Shown here: one piece after another, positions 51,932 to 59,821 of the stretch
How positions within the stretch are numbered: position 1 is the stretch's first letter
How the letters are laid out: every line of letters begins with the position of its first letter
NCBI RefSeq assembly: GCF_030056795.1
Contig: NZ_JASHKQ010000018.1
Coordinates: 1 to 64,000, forward strand
Length of the DNA: 64,000 nt
Direction of reading: 5' to 3'
Source: Rhodococcus sp. IEGM 1381
Lineage (GTDB): Bacteria > Actinomycetota > Actinomycetes > Mycobacteriales > Mycobacteriaceae
The notes under the pieces: generated by a model
The model's database searches: none
Seen by the model: only the letters and a program-made list of their open reading frames with translations
What the model was told of the DNA's origin: nothing
Program-made: the position numbers and the translations under genes

Positions 51932-52746
51932 ACGTGACATTTCTGGCCGGGATAGGCGCGAGTTTTCAGGAAGCTGCGGCCTCAGGGCCGCTGTTCCTGG
52001 CCCTCGGAGCCTGCGTCCTGGCCGGGCTCGTCTCTTTCGCCTCGCCGTGCGTCGTACCGCTGGTGCCGGGTTATCTGTCGTATCTCGCCGGCGTCGTCGG
52101 AGCGGACGCTCCGGCCGTCAGCGCCGACGAGGCCGCCGTCAAGACCAAGGTGCGCAGCGGTCGAGTGCGCGTGGCCGGGGCAGCGGGCCTGTTCGTACTC
52201 GGCTTCACCGTGGTGTTCGTTCTTGCGACCGCATCGGTGTTCGGGGCGATTTCGGTGCTGGCGATCAACCGTGAGCTGCTCATGCGCATCGGCGGCGTCG
52301 TCACCATCGCCATGGGTCTGGTGTTCGTCGGACTTATCCCTGCTTTGCAGCGTGATGTGCGCTTCGAGCCGAAGCAGATCGGTTCACTGGCCGGAGCTCC
52401 GTTGCTCGGCGGCGTGTTTGCACTCGGGTGGACCCCGTGCCTCGGGCCCACACTCGCAGGCGTCATCTCGCTCGCCGCAGGCACCGACGGTGCGACGGCA
52501 GCGCGCGGCGTCACCCTCATCGTGGCCTACTGCCTCGGTCTGGGATTGCCGTTCGTGATCCTCGCGTTCGGTTCGGTCAGCGCGCTGCGAGGCGTCGGCT
52601 GGCTGCGTACACACGCACGACAGATACAGGTGTTCGGCGGAATCATGTTGATAGCGGTAGGAATTGCACTGGTCACCGGTGCCTGGGATCAGTTCGTCGG
52701 TTGGGTACGCGACGCCTTCGTCTCCGATGTGGTGTTGCCGATATGA
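51928..52746 (+). CDS. ccdA: Cytochrome c biogenesis protein CcdA
   Basis: A 272-residue DsbD-like membrane protein with about six helices. The redox cysteines are in FASPCVVPLVPGYLSYL and FALGWTPCLGPTL, the two half-sites typical of CcdA. It carries reducing power across the membrane to the TlpA protein. It starts by ATG/GTG overlap with the upstream gene, and resB starts in its stop codon. Confidence 0.94.
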   Translation: MNVTFLAGIGASFQEAAASGPLFLALGACVLAGLVSFASPCVVPLVPGYLSYLAGVVGADAPAVSADEAAVKTKVRSGRVRVAGAAGLFVLGFTVVFVLATASVFGAISVLAINRELLMRIGGVVTIAMGLVFVGLIPALQRDVRFEPKQIGSLAGAPLLGGVFALGWTPCLGPTLAGVISLAAGTDGATAARGVTLIVAYCLGLGLPFVILAFGSVSALRGVGWLRTHARQIQVFGGIMLIAVGIALVTGAWDQFVGWVRDAFVSDVVLPI

Positions 52747-54362
52747 CCGCTGATACCGAAGAGCGCACCGAGGCGTCGCCACCCCACAAGCAGTCGGTGC
52801 TGGGCGGGGGAGTGGCCCTGATTCGCAACACCTGGCGCGGGCTGACCAGCATGCGAACCGCGCTGGTGCTGCTGTTCCTGCTGGCATTCGCCGCGGTGCC
52901 CGGTGCCCTGGTGCCGCAACGCAGCCTCAACGCGGGCAAGGTCGACGAGTACATCGCCAACCGTCCGACCCTCGGCCCGATCATGGACAAGTTCGAGCTG
53001 TTCGACGTGTTCGGCAGCTTCTGGTTCACCGCGATCTACGCACTGTTGTTCGTCTCGTTGATCGGCTGCATCCTGCCGCGCTGCATCGAGCACGCAAAGC
53101 AGTTGCGTACAAAGCCTGTTCGCGCGCCCCGCAATCTCTCGCGGCTGCCGCACCACAGTCGGTACGACATCGACGGAACCCCCGAGGACATTGCCGGAGA
53201 GGTGCGTGCTCAGCTTCGCGGTTGGCGCGTGGCCCAGCGATCCGAGGACAACGGGACGGTGACGCTCTCGGCCGAGAAGGGGTACGTCCGTGAACTCGGC
53301 AACCTCGTGTTCCACCTCTCCCTCGTCGGGCTGTTGGCCGCGATCGCCATGGGCAAACTGCTCGGCTACGAGGGCAACCGCATCGTGATCGCCGACGACG
53401 GCCCCGGGTTCTGCACCTCGACCCCCGCGAACTACGACTCGTTCCGCGCAGGCAATCTCGTCGACGGCACCGACCTCGAGCCACTGTGCGTGCGCGTCAA
53501 GGACTTTCAGGCCGACTACCTCGACAACGGCCAGGCCGAGATGTTCACTTCCAACATCGAATACCAGGCCGGCGACGACCTGACGAACAACGTGTGGCGC
53601 GACGATCAGCTGAAGGTAAACGATCCGCTTCGCGTCGCGGGAGACCGCGTCTACCTGCAAGGCCACGGCTACGCACCGACCTTCACCGTGACGTTCCCGA
53701 ACGGTGAGACCCGCACCGACACCATTCAGTGGCAACCGACGGACGCGACGACCTTCCTCTCCAGCGGAGTGCTGCGCGTCGACCCGCCCGGTGGGTTGTA
53801 CCCCGACCCGTTGGACCGTCGGAAGAATCAGATTGCGATCGAAGGACTGTTCGCGCCGACTGCGTCGTTGCAGGGGGCCCTGCTGTCGTCGAGCTTCCCT
53901 GCGATGAACGATCCCGCCGTCGCCATCGACATCTACAAGGGCGACACCGGACTGGACACCGGGCTGCCGCAGTCCATCTTCTCGCTCGATCAGGAAATGG
54001 TGGCTCAGGGCAGGCTCGTCAAGCAGGACCGCGTCAACCTGAAGCCGGGTGAATCGGCGACGCTGAGCGACGGCACCATCGTCACGTTCGACGGGGCCGA
54101 GGAATTCGTCAACCTCCAGGTCTCGCACGATCCCGCCCAGACCTGGGTACTGATATTCGCGATCACCATGATGGGCGGGCTGCTGGTCTCACTGGTGATC
54201 AAGCGTCGCAGAATCTGGGTCCGACTCACCGCCGAGGGTGAGTCACGACGTACTGTAGTAGAACTCGGCGGACTTGCACGCACCGATCAGGCGGGGTGGG
54301 GCGAAGAGTTCGACCGCCTGTGCACCCGCCTGCTCGGCGACACCTCGAAACAGGAGAACTGA
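52743..54362 (+). CDS. resB: Cytochrome c biogenesis protein ResB
   Basis: A 539-residue membrane protein. Its N-terminal helices (around LVLLFLLAFAAVPGALVPQ) and the large periplasmic domain are typical of ResB/Ccs1, part of the system II haem lyase with CcsB. ATG 52743 overlaps the ccdA stop (ATGA), although the frame extends upstream. The ccsB gene follows after 3 nt. Confidence 0.93.
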   Translation: MTADTEERTEASPPHKQSVLGGGVALIRNTWRGLTSMRTALVLLFLLAFAAVPGALVPQRSLNAGKVDEYIANRPTLGPIMDKFELFDVFGSFWFTAIYALLFVSLIGCILPRCIEHAKQLRTKPVRAPRNLSRLPHHSRYDIDGTPEDIAGEVRAQLRGWRVAQRSEDNGTVTLSAEKGYVRELGNLVFHLSLVGLLAAIAMGKLLGYEGNRIVIADDGPGFCTSTPANYDSFRAGNLVDGTDLEPLCVRVKDFQADYLDNGQAEMFTSNIEYQAGDDLTNNVWRDDQLKVNDPLRVAGDRVYLQGHGYAPTFTVTFPNGETRTDTIQWQPTDATTFLSSGVLRVDPPGGLYPDPLDRRKNQIAIEGLFAPTASLQGALLSSSFPAMNDPAVAIDIYKGDTGLDTGLPQSIFSLDQEMVAQGRLVKQDRVNLKPGESATLSDGTIVTFDGAEEFVNLQVSHDPAQTWVLIFAITMMGGLLVSLVIKRRRIWVRLTAEGESRRTVVELGGLARTDQAGWGEEFDRLCTRLLGDTSKQEN

Positions 54363-54365
54363 CCG

Positions 54366-55331
54366 ATGCCGATCAACGAGACACTCTCGCAGTACAGCGA
54401 CTGGTCGTTCGAATCAGCGTTCACCATCTACGTGCTCGCATTCGTCCTACTCATCGCCCAGTACGCCTCCGCCAAGGCGACCGCCGCGCAGGCGAAAGAA
54501 CTCGTCGGTGCCGGTGCGCCGGTGGCCCAGTCCCGACCGGGACTGGTTGTCGAAGCCCCGAAACGACCGCTCTCCGACCGCCTCGCAAGCATGGGTTTCG
54601 CGCTGCTCGCGCCGGCCCTCGCACTGCACGTCCTCGCGGTGGTGCTGCGCGGATTCGCCACGCACCGTTTCCCGCTCGGCAACATGTACGAGTTCGTCAC
54701 CATGGCGACCGCGGCCGCGGCCCTGACCTCGGTCATCGCCCTGCGTAAGAAGACGATGCGTCCGATGCTCGTGTTCGTGCTCGCACCGATCATCGTGCTG
54801 ATGTTCTTCGCCGCCACCAAGCTCTACGCCGACGCCGCCCCGGTCGTCCCGGCACTGCGCTCGTACTGGCTGCCCATCCACGTCACCATCGTCAGCGTCG
54901 GCAGCGGCATCCTTCTGGTCTCCGGTGTGGCAAGCCTGCTGTTCCTGCTGCGCATCAAGCAGCCCCTCGGCGAGGAAAGCGTCGGGTTTTGGGGCAAATT
55001 CGCGTCCAAGCTGCCCGACGCCCAGGCCCTCGACCGACTCGCATACAAGACGACCATCGTCGCCTTCCCGCTCTTCGGTGCAGGCGTCATCCTCGGTGCG
55101 ATCTGGGCCGAGGCCGCATGGGGACGCTTCTGGGGCTGGGACCCCAAAGAAACGATGTCGTTCATAACCTGGATCATCTACGCCGCCTACCTGCACGCCC
55201 GCGCCACCTCCGGCTGGCGCAACACCCGCGCCGCGTGGATCAACGTCGCCGGATTCACCGCCATGCTGTTCAACCTCTTCATCATCAACATGGTGGTCTC
55301 GGGACTGCACAGCTATGCGGGCCTGAACTAG
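54366..55331 (+). CDS. ccsB: Cytochrome c biogenesis protein CcsB (ResC)
   Basis: A 321-residue polytopic protein of the CcsA/CcmC superfamily. The tryptophan-rich haem-binding motif WGRFWGWDPKETMSFITW and flanking histidines are intact. With ResB it forms the haem export and ligation complex. It ends the TlpA-ccdA-resB-ccsB operon, as Rv0529 does. Confidence 0.95.
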   Translation: MPINETLSQYSDWSFESAFTIYVLAFVLLIAQYASAKATAAQAKELVGAGAPVAQSRPGLVVEAPKRPLSDRLASMGFALLAPALALHVLAVVLRGFATHRFPLGNMYEFVTMATAAAALTSVIALRKKTMRPMLVFVLAPIIVLMFFAATKLYADAAPVVPALRSYWLPIHVTIVSVGSGILLVSGVASLLFLLRIKQPLGEESVGFWGKFASKLPDAQALDRLAYKTTIVAFPLFGAGVILGAIWAEAAWGRFWGWDPKETMSFITWIIYAAYLHARATSGWRNTRAAWINVAGFTAMLFNLFIINMVVSGLHSYAGLN

Positions 55332-55369
55332 CAGTCGGCCGCTGCGCAGGCCGCTCAGCTGGTAGCGTC

Positions 55370-55407
55370 CGATCCGGCTCGATGGGGGAGACATCCGAGC
55401 CGGATCG
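55370..55407 (+). promoter_or_regulatory. Perfect 12-bp inverted repeat ahead of the EspI/MinD-like gene
   Basis: CGATCCGGCTCG (55370-55381) and CGAGCCGGATCG (55396-55407) flank a 14-nt loop. With no U-tract it may be the terminator of the cytochrome c operon or an operator of the gene starting 35 nt later. Confidence 0.5.
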
Positions 55408-55441
55408 AAGGATGTAGGACGCGAACTGGGGGGAATCGGTC

Positions 55442-57295
55442 ATGGCCGATCGGCACGAGAACAACTGGCAACCTGTCCGACCATTGGACGACGACCTGCC
55501 GGACGACCGAGCTCCGGAGCCGGCGGTGAACCCCGAATCGAGAACCGACTCGCCCGCGGCCGCCGTCGAAACCACATCCGGATCCGACGCGAAGCCCGCG
55601 GTTCGACGGGAACCGTTCCGCTCGACCCCCATCACCATGCCGCCCGAGAGCGCGGACAACCCACCGGTAGCGCCACACGAGGCCAAGCCCACGCCTATTC
55701 CGCCGCCGGTCACCGCGGAATCTGCGGTTGTGTCGAAAGATGCTTCCGAGCAGACCGAAATCGGTAAAGAAGCCGAGAGCGGGATAAACACTGGGGCCGA
55801 CGGACCTGATGCGGCTGTGGGTTCTGTTGAAGCGGTGGTGCTGGGCGAAGAGGTGGACAAAACCACCGCGAGCGGGACATGGACAAACCAGCCCAAGACT
55901 CCCGTAGCTTTCCCTGAGCAGGCGACTCCTGCGGTGCAGAGTGCCGTGGCTCCAGCGCCCGAGGCGAAGCCGATCCAGAATCCGCCTATGCCGCCGGTGC
56001 CATCAGGGCCACCGCCACCTCAGCAGTGGATGCCACAGAATTATGGAGCGCCGCAGAACAATTGGGTGCCGCAGAACAATTGGGCTCCGCCGAACAACTG
56101 GGCTCCGCACCAGGGCCCGGGCGGGCCGCAGGGGCAGGTGGTGCCTCACGGCCAGGGTGGGTCGCAGGGTGAATGGAGTCCACAGAATCAGTGGCCAGCT
56201 CAGGCCGGTCAGTGGCCACAACTTCCGCAACCGCAACGCATCGCACCGCTCCATCCCCAGCAGCAGCACGGCGATGTCGACGCGCCGCTTCTGATTCCCC
56301 ACACAGCGGCGATCGGTCAGAGTCTCTCGGGTGATCGGCCCATTCTGCAGCCGGTCTCCTCGCGCGATCTCGGCAACTCGTTGCTCGTTCGATCGGCGAA
56401 TGTGCCACCGGTTTCCGGATGGCGTCGGGCGCTGTATGTAATGTCCGGCGGCCGAATCGATGTTGGTAACAGCGCCGCCCAGCAGCGCCGGCTCGAGCTG
56501 ACCGCACAGGTGGATCGGACGCTCGTGGGGTGCTATCGCGTCGCGGTGCTCTCACTGAAGGGCGGAGTCGGCAAGACGACGACCACCGCGACGCTGGGGT
56601 CGACGTTCGCCGACATCCGAGGTGATCGAGTGATCGCGATCGATGCGAACCCCGACCGCGGAACACTGGGGCAGAAGGTTCCTTGCGAAACGACTGCAAC
56701 CGTTCGAAACTTGTTGCGTGACATAGATTCTCTGGATCGCTACAGCGATGTCCGTGCCTACACGTCGCAGAATGCCAACCGCTTGGAGGTGTTGGCGTCC
56801 GACTCGGATCCGGCAGCGTCGGAGGCGTTCAGCGGCGAAGACTACGACCGCGCGGTCGACATGTTGGAGAAGTTCTACAGCATCGTGATCACGGATTGTG
56901 GAACCGGTTTGATGCATTCGGCCATGGAAAGCATCCTCGAAGGCACCGATACTCTCGTGGTCGTCAGCTCGGCGTCGGTGGACGGTGCACGGAGCGCCTC
57001 GGCGACGTTGGACTGGCTCGATGCTCACGGGTATCGCGCATTGGTGGCCACGTCGGTGGCCGTGGTCAACGGCGTTCGGCCCAGAGCGGGAAAAGTAGAC
57101 TTACAGAAGGTCATCGAGCACTTCGAGCAGCGCTGCGCTCATGTACGGACGATTCCGTTCGACCCGCATCTCGAGGAGGGCGCAGAGATCGAGCTGGATC
57201 GTCTCCGTGGACGCACCCGCACCGCGCTGCTGGAAGTGGCGGCAGCGGTAGCGGCCGGATTTCCGGACTCGCCCACCGCTTCTCGCCCCGATTGA
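55442..57295 (+). CDS. MinD/ParA-like ATPase with disordered Pro/Gln-rich N-terminus (EspI-like)
   Basis: A 617-residue protein. Residues 1-280 are disordered and Pro/Gln/Asn-rich, with a repeated PQNNW/PPNNW motif near 205-225. The ATPase domain begins near residue 360, with the deviant Walker A LKGGVGKTTTT and DANPDRGTLG. Similar proteins are EspI-type ATPases of ESX loci and Rv0530 (the syntenic match from memory). No ESX genes are in the window, so a link to type VII secretion is inference. GGGGGGAAT precedes the ATG. Confidence 0.8.
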   Translation: MADRHENNWQPVRPLDDDLPDDRAPEPAVNPESRTDSPAAAVETTSGSDAKPAVRREPFRSTPITMPPESADNPPVAPHEAKPTPIPPPVTAESAVVSKDASEQTEIGKEAESGINTGADGPDAAVGSVEAVVLGEEVDKTTASGTWTNQPKTPVAFPEQATPAVQSAVAPAPEAKPIQNPPMPPVPSGPPPPQQWMPQNYGAPQNNWVPQNNWAPPNNWAPHQGPGGPQGQVVPHGQGGSQGEWSPQNQWPAQAGQWPQLPQPQRIAPLHPQQQHGDVDAPLLIPHTAAIGQSLSGDRPILQPVSSRDLGNSLLVRSANVPPVSGWRRALYVMSGGRIDVGNSAAQQRRLELTAQVDRTLVGCYRVAVLSLKGGVGKTTTTATLGSTFADIRGDRVIAIDANPDRGTLGQKVPCETTATVRNLLRDIDSLDRYSDVRAYTSQNANRLEVLASDSDPAASEAFSGEDYDRAVDMLEKFYSIVITDCGTGLMHSAMESILEGTDTLVVVSSASVDGARSASATLDWLDAHGYRALVATSVAVVNGVRPRAGKVDLQKVIEHFEQRCAHVRTIPFDPHLEEGAEIELDRLRGRTRTALLEVAAAVAAGFPDSPTASRPD

Positions 57296-57309
57296 AAGCT
57301 GCCGAACCC

Positions 57310-57507
57310 CTACTCGGTCGGTTCGGTGCCGGCCTCGGTTCCGTCTTTCCCACCGCGGCGAGCTTCACGATTGATTCGCCACAGAAAATCGGGATCGTCA
57401 TCCGGTCCGACTGTGCGGGTCGGTGCAGCACCTGCGCTCGGCCCGAAAGCCTTCCAGAACAGAACCACCACTGCCACCAAGCCGATCAACGCCAATATAT
57501 AAATCAC
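57310..57507 (-). CDS. Small single-pass membrane protein (65 aa)
   Basis: A 65-residue protein beginning VIYILALIGLVAVVVLFWKAFG, one N-terminal helix, followed by a charged tail. GGAGGT at 57512-57517 fixes the GTG at 57507; the frame continues to 57555 without such a site. It converges with the ATPase gene. No function known. Confidence 0.65.
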   Translation of the reverse strand: MIYILALIGLVAVVVLFWKAFGPSAGAAPTRTVGPDDDPDFLWRINREARRGGKDGTEAGTEPTE

Positions 57508-57639
57508 GACGCACCTCCTACTACGAGGGTAGCCGCGATGCAACAACCTCCGCACCCGTCGAGCGTCGAAGATTCCTGAGAATGTTCGATGAGTTCGTAC
57601 GGGTGCGGATTCTGCGCGTACTTGGGTACCGCGTCCGAA

Positions 57640-57855
57640 TCAGTGGTGTGCGCCGGCTTCGGTCGTCAGCGAGGTCAGCAACTGCATTACCTCGGTCTCA
57701 CGGAATCGACGGTGTCCACCGGGAGTGCGGAGCGATCCGAGGCGTCCGGCGTGTGCCCAGCGAGTCACAGTCTTGGGGTCGACGTGAAAAAGCGCGGCTA
57801 CCTGACCCGGCGTGAGCAGTGAGTCCTGAGCCTTGTGGAATGTGGGTGCGCTCAT
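57640..57855 (-). CDS. bldC: BldC-type developmental/stress regulator
   Basis: A 71-residue one-domain MerR-like winged HTH. LLTPGQVAALFHVDPKTVTRWAH followed by GRLGSLRTPGGHRRFRE is nearly the Streptomyces BldC sequence. BldC binds direct repeats cooperatively and controls development in Streptomyces; in non-sporulating actinobacteria its role is less clear. GGAGGA upstream sets the ATG at 57855. Confidence 0.92.
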   Translation of the reverse strand: MSAPTFHKAQDSLLTPGQVAALFHVDPKTVTRWAHAGRLGSLRTPGGHRRFRETEVMQLLTSLTTEAGAHH

Positions 57856-57989
57856 CTGTCGTGTCCTCCTACGATGCGGTTCGGTGCATTTGCGTCGAAC
57901 CGGAGATATCGGTCTGCTGCGTTCGGAACCCATGGTTGCACTCGAACCCCTAGGTACTCGACTGATACAAGGTTGGTAAAGGGGAGGTA

Positions 57990-58043
57990 ATGGACAAATC
58001 GGTCACTGCGGGGGCGGGTCGGAATGCCCGGCGAGCCCGGTAA
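57990..58043 (+). CDS. Putative 17-aa upstream ORF with perfect ribosome-binding site
   Basis: AGGGGAGGT (57980-57988) precedes ATG 57990, an ORF of 17 codons ending RNARRAR and TAA at 58041-58043. The next gene starts 10 nt later without an equally good site, so the ORF may couple translation. No cysteine or other sensor codons are evident. Confidence 0.35.
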   Translation: MDKSVTAGAGRNARRAR

Positions 58044-58053
58044 CCTGGAAGGC

Positions 58054-58407
58054 GTGAGTGAAGCGACGAATGCCGACAGCAGCAAACCGACCAGCGGAAA
58101 TGCCGTGCCAGGTAGGTCGGCCAAGAAGTCCCTCGCCGTGAACCTCGGCGTCTACACCTTCGCGCGACTGGCCCTCGTCATCCTGATCGCTGCGGTCATC
58201 GTCGGAGTCGGTTTACTGTTCGGTGTCGAGGTTCCGGTACTCGTCGCCGCGATTTTCGCAGTGCTGATCTCGTTGCCGTTGTCGCTGCTCCTGTTCAAGA
58301 AGATGCGGATCCGCGTCAACGAATCCATCGCAGCAGTCGACGAGGACCGGCGCACCGCGCGTGCGGACCTGCAGTTGAAACTGCGCGGTGAAGACGGCAA
58401 GAAATGA
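58054..58407 (+). CDS. DUF4229 membrane protein (Rv0531-like)
   Basis: A protein of about 117 residues with two adjacent membrane helices (about residues 30-75) and a charged C-terminal tail. DUF4229 proteins have this form. The GTG at 58054 is chosen over ATG 58024; neither has a strong site, but a short ORF upstream does. It overlaps the next gene by 4 nt. Function unknown. Confidence 0.65.
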   Translation: MSEATNADSSKPTSGNAVPGRSAKKSLAVNLGVYTFARLALVILIAAVIVGVGLLFGVEVPVLVAAIFAVLISLPLSLLLFKKMRIRVNESIAAVDEDRRTARADLQLKLRGEDGKK

Positions 58408-59486
58408 CTGCATCGGTCGATCGCTCGGGATCACGAACCTGGGTCGACAATGCCGTCCGGCTGATCGAGGCCGATTCCCAACGCAGCGCCGACACGCACC
58501 TGTTGCGGTACCCGCTCCCCGCAGCGTGGGGGATTTCTCTATACCTCAAAGACGAGTCCACGCACATCACCGGCAGCTTGAAGCATCGGCTGGCTCGGTC
58601 ACTGTTCCTCTATGCGATCTGCAACGGGTGGGTCACCGAGCGTACGACGGTGATCGAGGCTTCGTCGGGCTCCACCGCCGTCAGTGAGGCGTACTTCGCT
58701 CGACTGCTGGGCCTGAAGTTCGTCGCAGTGATGCCGCGGAGCACCAGCCCGTCCAAGGTCGCGCTCATTGAGTCTCATGGTGGGAGTTGCCATTTCGTCG
58801 ATCGGCCGGGTGAGATGTACACCGAGGCGCACAGGCTCGCAGCAGCACCCGACTCCCACTACATGGACCAGTTCACCCATGCCGAGCGAGCTACCGATTG
58901 GCGCGGTAACAACAACATCGCCGAGTCGATCTTCGACCAACTCCGGCTCGAGGAATGCCCCATTCCCGACTGGGTGGTGGTGGGCGCAGGGACCGGTGGA
59001 ACCAGCGCCACGATCGGTCGTTACATCCGATATCGCAGGCACGCAACGCAACTGGCCGTGGTGGACCCAGAGAACTCGGCGTTCATCGGTGGCTACGAGA
59101 CCGGCGACGCAGGATTCGAGACCGGCTTGTCCTCCCGCATCGAGGGGATCGGGCGACCGCGCGTCGAGCCGTCGTTCGTCGGCCAGGTGATAGACCGAAT
59201 GATCGCTGTTCCCGATGCCGCGTCCGTCGCTGCCGCGAGATTCACCTCGGAGGCCATCGGAAAGCGGGTGGGCGGATCGACGGGCACCAACATCTGGGGA
59301 GCCTTCGGATTGATCGCGGAGATGATCGCCGCAGGCCGACGCGGCAGCGTGGTGACATTGCTGTGTGACGGTGGAGATCGGTACTCGCAGACGTACTTCG
59401 ACGACACCTGGGTCGCGGACCAGGGCATGAATCTCGACGAACCGACCGCCGCTCTCGGAGAGTTCATTCGTACCGGGGCGTTCTGA
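58404..59486 (+). CDS. PLP-dependent cysteine synthase/desulfhydrase-like enzyme (Cds1-type)
   Basis: A 360-residue fold-type II PLP enzyme. The lysine motif is [16 protein letters not shown], the phosphate cup is [15 protein letters not shown], and [13 protein letters not shown] binds the substrate carboxylate. The sequence resembles the M. tuberculosis desulfhydrase Cds1 (Rv3684), which breaks cysteine to sulfide and pyruvate; a cysteine/cystathionine synthase role is the alternative. The ATG overlaps the DUF4229 gene. Confidence 0.78.
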   Translation: MTASVDRSGSRTWVDNAVRLIEADSQRSADTHLLRYPLPAAWGISLYLKDESTHITGSLKHRLARSLFLYAICNGWVTERTTVIEASSGSTAVSEAYFARLLGLKFVAVMPRSTSPSKVALIESHGGSCHFVDRPGEMYTEAHRLAAAPDSHYMDQFTHAERATDWRGNNNIAESIFDQLRLEECPIPDWVVVGAGTGGTSATIGRYIRYRRHATQLAVVDPENSAFIGGYETGDAGFETGLSSRIEGIGRPRVEPSFVGQVIDRMIAVPDAASVAAARFTSEAIGKRVGGSTGTNIWGAFGLIAEMIAAGRRGSVVTLLCDGGDRYSQTYFDDTWVADQGMNLDEPTAALGEFIRTGAF

Positions 59487-59504
59487 CCGGGCCCGTGAGC
59501 CGAC

Positions 59505-59816
59505 CTACCTGCTCACGACCAACGAGGCCACCGCAGTTGCTGCAGCGACCGTGCCGACCGCCGGCCACGCACCGATCTTCTTCGCAAGCGGGTGCGATGC
59601 GCCGAACGCGACCAGGTAGGTCCCGAGCAGTGCGCCGGCGCGAGCCGAGCCCGAGGATTTCTGCCACTGCGCTGTGCACGCAACGCCGACTGCCGCAAGA
59701 ACTGCTCCGCCGAGTTGTCGATTGCCCGATTGTCGGGCAACAGCGAAGCCGCCGAGCAAGCCACCGGCGGCCAGGGCGGAGGTGGTGATCGAGCGTCGAG
59801 CATCGTGGCCAGGCAT
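59505..59816 (-). CDS. Small membrane protein downstream of pepN
   Basis: A 103-residue protein with three or four hydrophobic segments rich in Ala, Gly and Val. The ATG at 59816 is 5 nt after the pepN stop, so it is co-transcribed with pepN; GTG 59825 would overlap pepN. It converges with the desulfhydrase-like gene. No known function. Confidence 0.6.
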   Translation of the reverse strand: MPGHDARRSITTSALAAGGLLGGFAVARQSGNRQLGGAVLAAVGVACTAQWQKSSGSARAGALLGTYLVAFGASHPLAKKIGAWPAVGTVAAATAVASLVVSR

Positions 59817-59821
59817 GTTCG

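Noticed and set aside
57852..58124. 90-codon minus-strand frame upstream of bldC
   Set aside because: It overlaps the bldC start and the DUF4229 start and shows no domain or ribosome-binding site.
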